Source of the DNA: Actinomycetota bacterium
GTDB lineage: Bacteria; Actinomycetota; Actinomycetes; Nanopelagicales; Nanopelagicaceae
DNA length: 9,785 bases
Direction of reading: 5' to 3'
NCBI GenBank assembly: GCA_013205455.1
Contig: JABMMO010000126.1
Coordinates: 1-9,785 of the forward strand
In this document: in pieces, positions 6,829-9,785 of the stretch
How positions within the stretch are numbered: position 1 is the stretch's first letter
Layout of the letters: each line of letters begins with the position of its first letter
The notes under the pieces: generated by a model
Told to the model about the DNA's origin: nothing
Database searches by the model: none
What the model saw: only the letters and a program-made list of their open reading frames with translations
Position numbers and translations under genes: made by a program

Positions 6829-7617
6829 TTATTGGTACGCAATGCTTTGAAGCGTTAGGCCGCGCGCCGGAAAAACTAAGCTATCGCTAATGCGAGTTTT
6901 GTCGTTGAGAATAGTTTTGATCCACTCTGGTTCGAATCTGCCTTCAGCAACGCAAGCAACTGCTCCAACCATGTTGCGAACCATGGAATAGCAAAATCCG
7001 TCACTGATTAGATCAGCGCGTAGAAAACCATCACTGCCGCGTTCCCAATTAAATTTTGCTAACGTTCTAATCGTGGTAGCACCAGCATCTGGCTTACAGA
7101 AAGTTGCAAAATCATGTTTACCAATTAAGTAATTACTCGCTGCTTGTAACCGATCTAGATCTAATTCGCGGTACCAAGAAGTGGTATCAAAGCGCGCTAG
7201 CGGTGGGATAGTTTGTAGCCCGTCGGCAATTTTATAAATGTAATGGCGGCTGATTGCAGAAAAACGGGCATGAAAATTATTTGGTGCTGGGACGGCTGAA
7301 ATAATTCTAATATCTTCAGTGAGAATTCGATTTAATTTATAAGCGAAATTTTCAATAGCCCACGGGTTTCCATCGCGATCTAAATTTGGTAAATCAAAGT
7401 GGGCCACTTGTTGCGCTGCATGTACGCCAGCATCAGTTCGACCTGCGGCAGTTAAAGTTATGGTTTCGCGAGTAAAAGTTGCAATCGCGCTCTCCATCGT
7501 GCTTTGAATTGTTACTTGATCGGGTTGCTTAGCCCAGCCAGCAAAGTTGGTACCGTCATAAGAAAAATCTATTCGGATACGAAAAAACCCACTCTCAGGG
7601 TTGAGAGTGGGTTCCAT
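6829..7617 (-). CDS. truA: tRNA pseudouridine(38-40) synthase TruA
   Basis: Isomerises uridines 38-40 in the anticodon stem-loop of tRNAs. The 262-residue protein shows the TruA landmarks: RIRIDFSYDGTNFAGWAKQ (13-31), GRTDAGVHA (59-67) with catalytic Asp62, FHARFSA (115-121), SRHYIYKI (123-130), HDFATF (168-173), FCYSMVRNMVG (208-218) and PARGLTL (250-256). The ATG at 7617 gives 12 residues before the conserved RIRID core. No ATG, GTG or TTG lies between it and that core, and from memory other actinobacterial TruA proteins have similar short extensions, so this start is favoured. Those 12 codons are formed by a strong terminator hairpin. No Shine-Dalgarno precedes the ATG, which is 27 bp after rplQ. 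The gene is followed 2 bp later by the ABC-F gene. Confidence 0.96.
   Translation of the reverse strand: MEPTLNPESGFFRIRIDFSYDGTNFAGWAKQPDQVTIQSTMESAIATFTRETITLTAAGRTDAGVHAAQQVAHFDLPNLDRDGNPWAIENFAYKLNRILTEDIRIISAVPAPNNFHARFSAISRHYIYKIADGLQTIPPLARFDTTSWYRELDLDRLQAASNYLIGKHDFATFCKPDAGATTIRTLAKFNWERGSDGFLRADLISDGFCYSMVRNMVGAVACVAEGRFEPEWIKTILNDKTRISDSLVFPARGLTLQSIAYQ
7582..7613 (-). terminator. Rho-independent terminator after rplQ, inside the first codons of truA
   Basis: A perfect 12-bp inverted repeat (7586-7597 and 7602-7613) encloses a 4-nt loop. On the minus strand the arms read AACCCACTCTCA and TGAGAGTGGGTT, and the second arm runs into six T (7587-7582) before CG. This is a textbook intrinsic terminator for transcripts coming from rpsD-rpoA-rplQ. 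On the plus strand no T-run follows, so it works in one direction. It begins at the fifth nucleotide of the truA reading frame and covers codons 2-12. Confidence 0.85.
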
Positions 7618-7644
7618 CGTTAATCTATTTTGTGAAGAATTACT

Positions 7645-8103
7645 TTACTTAGCGACAGCTTTCTTAGCTGCAGCTTTCTTCTTCGGTGCTGCAGCTTTCT
7701 TCGTGGCTTTTACTGCTTCATCAACTGTTGCAGTTTTAGCAGATACGCCATCTACAAGAACTTCGATAACTGCCATTGGCGCGTTATCGCCCTTGCGTGG
7801 GCCAATCTTTGTGATGCGGGTATAGCCACCTTTGCGCGCTTCAAATCGTGGACCGATTTCAGTAAAGAGAGTGTGTACCACGCTCTTATTTGTAATCTGT
7901 GCCATTACTAAACGGCGTGCTGCAAGGTCACCCTTTTTTGCATGAGTGATTAACTTTTCAGCTAGTGGACGTAACCGCTTTGCTTTCGCTTCAGTTGTGG
8001 TGATTTTTCCATGTTGGAAAAGTTGTTCCGCAAGTGTGCGTAGCAATAAACGTTCGTGTGATGGGCTCGAGCCGAGGCGTGGGCCTTTACTTGGTCTTGG
8101 CAT
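7645..8103 (-). CDS. rplQ: 50S ribosomal protein L17
   Basis: Large-subunit protein L17, located near the polypeptide exit tunnel. The first 120 or so residues follow the family: MPRPSKGPRLGSSPSHERLL, then LFQHGKITTTEAKAKRLRPL and AEKLITHAKKGD, and later RKGGYTRITKIGPRKGDNAP. The Bacillus/E. coli proteins end near residue 120-127. Here about 22 extra residues form a Lys/Ala-rich basic tail (KATKKAAAPKKKAAAKKAVAK), which is common in Actinobacteria and probably contacts rRNA. The ATG is supported by TAGGAA six nucleotides upstream. The gene starts 14 bp after rpoA, the conserved rpoA-rplQ pair, and is followed by an intrinsic terminator. Confidence 0.98.
   Translation of the reverse strand: MPRPSKGPRLGSSPSHERLLLRTLAEQLFQHGKITTTEAKAKRLRPLAEKLITHAKKGDLAARRLVMAQITNKSVVHTLFTEIGPRFEARKGGYTRITKIGPRKGDNAPMAVIEVLVDGVSAKTATVDEAVKATKKAAAPKKKAAAKKAVAK
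7667..7702 (-). repeat. 15-bp direct repeat in the L17 basic tail
   Basis: The 15-mer at 7667-7681 recurs exactly at 7688-7702, a period of 21 bp (7 codons), and a degenerate third copy lies at about 7654-7666. The units encode the Lys-Lys-Ala-Ala pattern of the L17 C-terminus. The period is a whole number of codons, so gain or loss of a unit would keep the frame. Confidence 0.7.
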
Positions 8104-8109
8104 TATCTA

Positions 8110-8115
8110 TTCCTA
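8110..8115 (-). promoter_or_regulatory. Ribosome binding site of rplQ
   Basis: TAGGAA on the minus strand ends 6 nt before the rplQ ATG, in the 14-bp gap after the rpoA stop. It fits an AGGA-type Shine-Dalgarno and confirms the ATG at 8103 as the start. Confidence 0.65.
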
Positions 8116-8117
8116 CC

Positions 8118-9131
8118 TTATGCCTGCTCTGAATCGACAAGATCATCATCAACATCAGCGCCATAGTTCTGGTGCTTAGTTGGATCAAAGCCGACTGGTG
8201 AATCTTTGAGTTCCATGCCCATTGATACCAATTTAGCTTTGACTTCATCGATTGATTTTGATCCGAAATTACGGATATCCAATAGATCAGCTTCGCTGCG
8301 GCTAATGAGTTCTCCAACAGTGTGAATTCCTTCACGCTTTAAGCAGTTATATGAGCGCACAGTTAGATCTAGATCTTCGATTGGAAGTGCTAGATCTGCA
8401 GCGAGCGCTGCATCTTGAATGGATGGACCGAGGTCAATTCCTTCAGCTGAATAGTTAAGTTCGTGTGCGAGACCGAAGAGTTCAACAAGTGTCTTACCTG
8501 CAGATGCCATTGCATCGCGAGGTGAGATTGAACGCTTGGTTTCAACATCAAGAATTAAACGATCGAAGTCGGTGCGTTGCTCTACCCGAGTTGCTTCTAC
8601 CTTGTAGGTAACGCGAAGTACTGGTGAATAAATTGAGTCAACCGGAATTCTTCCGATCTCAGCGCCAACTTGCTTATTTTGAACTGCAGTTACATAACCG
8701 CGACCACGTTCAATTGTGATTTCAATTTCAAGGTTTGCTTTTGCGTTCAAGGTTGCGATGTGAAGATCAGGGTTATGAACTTCAACGCCAGCCGGAACTG
8801 CAACATCAGCACCAGTTACTTTGCCATCTCCGTTTTTGCGGATGTAAGCAACAGTTGGCTCATCGTTATCGGATGCGAAAACTAGGTTCTTGATGTTGAG
8901 GACGATCTCAGTGAGATCCTCTTTTACGCCTTCAATGGTGCTGAACTCGTGGAGCGCACCAGCCACGCGGATGCTAGTGATAGCAGCGCCTGGGATTGAA
9001 GAGAGCAGGGTACGACGTAGTGAATTTCCAAGTGTGTAACCAAAGCCAGGTTCCAACGGTTCAATAATGAATCGGGAACGGCCTTCGTTTACTACTTCCT
9101 CGGAAAGGACGGGACGTTGTGCAATTAGCAC
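8118..9131 (-). CDS. rpoA: DNA-directed RNA polymerase subunit alpha
   Basis: The alpha subunit, which dimerises to scaffold RNA polymerase assembly and contacts promoters and activators through its C-terminal domain. The N-terminal domain (about 1-230) includes FIIEPLEPGFGYTLGNSLRR (21-40) and the LLSSIPGAAITS dimerisation region. A short linker leads to the C-terminal domain (about 250-310): DLTVRSYNCLKREGI with Arg259 and Asn262 matching the UP-element contacts Arg265 and Asn268 of E. coli, and RNFGSKSIDEVKAKL with Gly290 and Lys292. An acidic tail ends the protein at 337 residues, a normal length. The start is a GTG: a perfect GGAGGAA lies just upstream and MLIAQRPVLSEE is the expected actinobacterial N-terminus; a nearby ATG that overlaps the ribosome binding site is out of frame. 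It stands between rpsD and rplQ as in the conserved alpha operon. Confidence 0.98.
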   Translation of the reverse strand: MLIAQRPVLSEEVVNEGRSRFIIEPLEPGFGYTLGNSLRRTLLSSIPGAAITSIRVAGALHEFSTIEGVKEDLTEIVLNIKNLVFASDNDEPTVAYIRKNGDGKVTGADVAVPAGVEVHNPDLHIATLNAKANLEIEITIERGRGYVTAVQNKQVGAEIGRIPVDSIYSPVLRVTYKVEATRVEQRTDFDRLILDVETKRSISPRDAMASAGKTLVELFGLAHELNYSAEGIDLGPSIQDAALAADLALPIEDLDLTVRSYNCLKREGIHTVGELISRSEADLLDIRNFGSKSIDEVKAKLVSMGMELKDSPVGFDPTKHQNYGADVDDDLVDSEQA

Positions 9132-9135
9132 TGGG

Positions 9136-9142
9136 TTCCTCC
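9136..9142 (-). promoter_or_regulatory. Ribosome binding site of rpoA
   Basis: GGAGGAA on the minus strand, 4 nt before the GTG (6 nt counted from the GGAGG core). It is the strongest Shine-Dalgarno in the window and decides the GTG start of rpoA. Confidence 0.85.
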
Positions 9143-9151
9143 ATAGGTCTG

Positions 9152-9173
9152 GGACATCCGCTATTTGATGTCC
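9152..9173 (-). promoter_or_regulatory. Hairpin in the rpsD-rpoA spacer
   Basis: GGACATC and GATGTCC (9173-9167 and 9158-9152 on the minus strand) form a perfect 7-bp stem with an 8-nt loop, ending 9 nt before the rpoA Shine-Dalgarno. No T-run follows it, so it is not an intrinsic terminator. It may set rpoA translation or mRNA stability; this is inference. Confidence 0.45.
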
Positions 9174-9200
9174 GCTGGGTTGGTACGGTTTTTTAGTTTT

Positions 9201-9224
9201 TTTAAATCTTTAAATCTTTAAATC
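9201..9224 (-). repeat. Three tandem copies of an 8-bp AT-rich unit after rpsD
   Basis: The plus-strand unit TTTAAATC occurs three times without a mismatch, at 9201-9208, 9209-9216 and 9217-9224. In the transcript it reads as repeated GAUUUAAA beginning 5 nt after the rpsD stop codon and is followed by further A-rich sequence. It would form an unstructured A/U-rich stretch in the mRNA. Confidence 0.85.
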
Positions 9225-9229
9225 AGCTT

Positions 9230-9785
9230 TTACTTGGAGTAAAGCTCAACGATTAGTTGTTCTTGGACTTGAGTATCAATCACAGCGCGGTTTGGTTGAC
9301 CGTGGATGATTATGCGCATCTGTGAAGGCACAACTTCCATCCATGCTGGAACTGATTTTTCGCCGAATTCGGCGCTCGCCACGATGAATGGCGTCAAGTC
9401 TTGGGATTTTTCAACAACATCAACGATGTCGTAGATGGATACACGATAAGAAGGAATATCAACCTTCTTGCCGTTAACCAAGATATGCCCGTGACGAACA
9501 ACTTGGCGGGCCATGTCGCGGCTCTTTGCAAAGCCGGCGCGATAAACCACGTTATCCAAGCGAGTCTCAAGCAGAATTAACAAGTTCTCACCAGTCTTGC
9601 CAGCGAGACGACTTGCCTCTTCATAATAATTTCGGAATTGACGTTCTAGAACACCATAAATACGTGCGCACTTTTGCTTTTCGCGCATCTGTAATAAGTA
9701 TTCAGAATCCTTGGAGCGACCACGACCATGTTGCCCTGGTGGGTATGGCCGAGATTCGATCGGACACTTTGGTCCATCGCACTTA
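9230..9785 (-). CDS. rpsD: 30S ribosomal protein S4 (N-terminus cut by window edge)
   Basis: Small-subunit assembly protein S4, which nucleates 16S rRNA folding. About 184 codons are present and the frame runs open off the right edge, so the internal ATG at 9688 is not the start. Before it the frame encodes KCDGPKCPIESRPYPPGQHG, whose RPYPPGQHG is an S4 hallmark. The C-terminal part holds the S4 RNA-binding domain (LETRLDNVVYRAGFAKSRDM, then QVVRHGHILVNGKKVDIPSY) and ends QLIVELYSK, as in actinobacterial S4. The C-x5-C pair near the edge resembles the second half of the zinc-binding Cys4 motif of the 'C+' form of S4; the first half would lie outside the window. The gene is followed by a 98-bp spacer and rpoA. 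Confidence 0.97.
   Translation of the reverse strand, partial: KCDGPKCPIESRPYPPGQHGRGRSKDSEYLLQMREKQKCARIYGVLERQFRNYYEEASRLAGKTGENLLILLETRLDNVVYRAGFAKSRDMARQVVRHGHILVNGKKVDIPSYRVSIYDIVDVVEKSQDLTPFIVASAEFGEKSVPAWMEVVPSQMRIIIHGQPNRAVIDTQVQEQLIVELYSK

Noticed and set aside
8087..8335. 82-codon minus-strand frame bridging the rpoA end and rplQ start
   Set aside because: It lies in another frame of rpoA and rplQ, shows no family resemblance, and would displace the clear rplQ start region.
9174..9200. Plus-strand terminator formed by the T-rich stretch in the rpsD-rpoA spacer
   Set aside because: The T-runs are separated from the 9152-9173 hairpin by about 15 nt, and the sequence just before them gives only a 3-bp stem. 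No plus-strand gene needs it.
9230..9688. rpsD starting at the internal ATG at 9688
   Set aside because: The frame continues upstream to the window edge and encodes the conserved RPYPPGQHG of S4, so this Met is internal.

Overview
The window is a continuous run of eleven genes, all on the minus strand, from a low-to-moderate GC actinobacterium. Actinobacterial marks are the order rpsD-rpoA-rplQ-truA ... rplM-rpsI-glmM-glmS ... acpS, the Lys/Ala-rich tail on L17 and the Thr/Ala/Pro-rich N-terminal extension on S9. The AT-leaning composition and very tight gene packing would suit a streamlined aquatic lineage such as the freshwater acI group (Nanopelagicales). That placement is an inference from gene order and protein character, not a database match.

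Read in the direction of transcription (high to low coordinates), the first block is the end of the alpha operon: rpsD (partial, cut by the right edge), a 98-bp spacer with a tandem repeat and a hairpin, rpoA, and rplQ. A strong intrinsic terminator follows rplQ, but it lies inside the first codons of truA. Next come truA and an ABC-F ATPase gene, separated by 2 bp. A 123-bp gap then holds a plausible sigma-70 promoter and a leader with two hairpins, which introduces the second block: rplM, rpsI, glmM, glmS, a PAP2-type membrane phosphatase gene, and acpS (partial, cut by the left edge).

Functionally, the right half makes ribosome and RNA polymerase parts plus translation accessories (tRNA pseudouridine synthase, ABC-F). 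The left half links ribosomal proteins L13/S9 to the first steps of amino-sugar and cell-wall precursor synthesis: GlmS makes glucosamine-6-P and GlmM makes glucosamine-1-P. It also carries a probable lipid-phosphate phosphatase and the enzyme that activates acyl carrier protein. Every gap between genes is under about 125 bp, so no large non-coding region exists.

This is a core housekeeping region. I see no mobile element, CRISPR array, tRNA, phage gene or unfamiliar multi-gene system. The points worth a second look are regulatory and small-scale: the terminator embedded in the truA start, the structured rplM leader, the repeat and hairpin between rpsD and rpoA, and the altered phosphate-binding motifs of the PAP2 protein.
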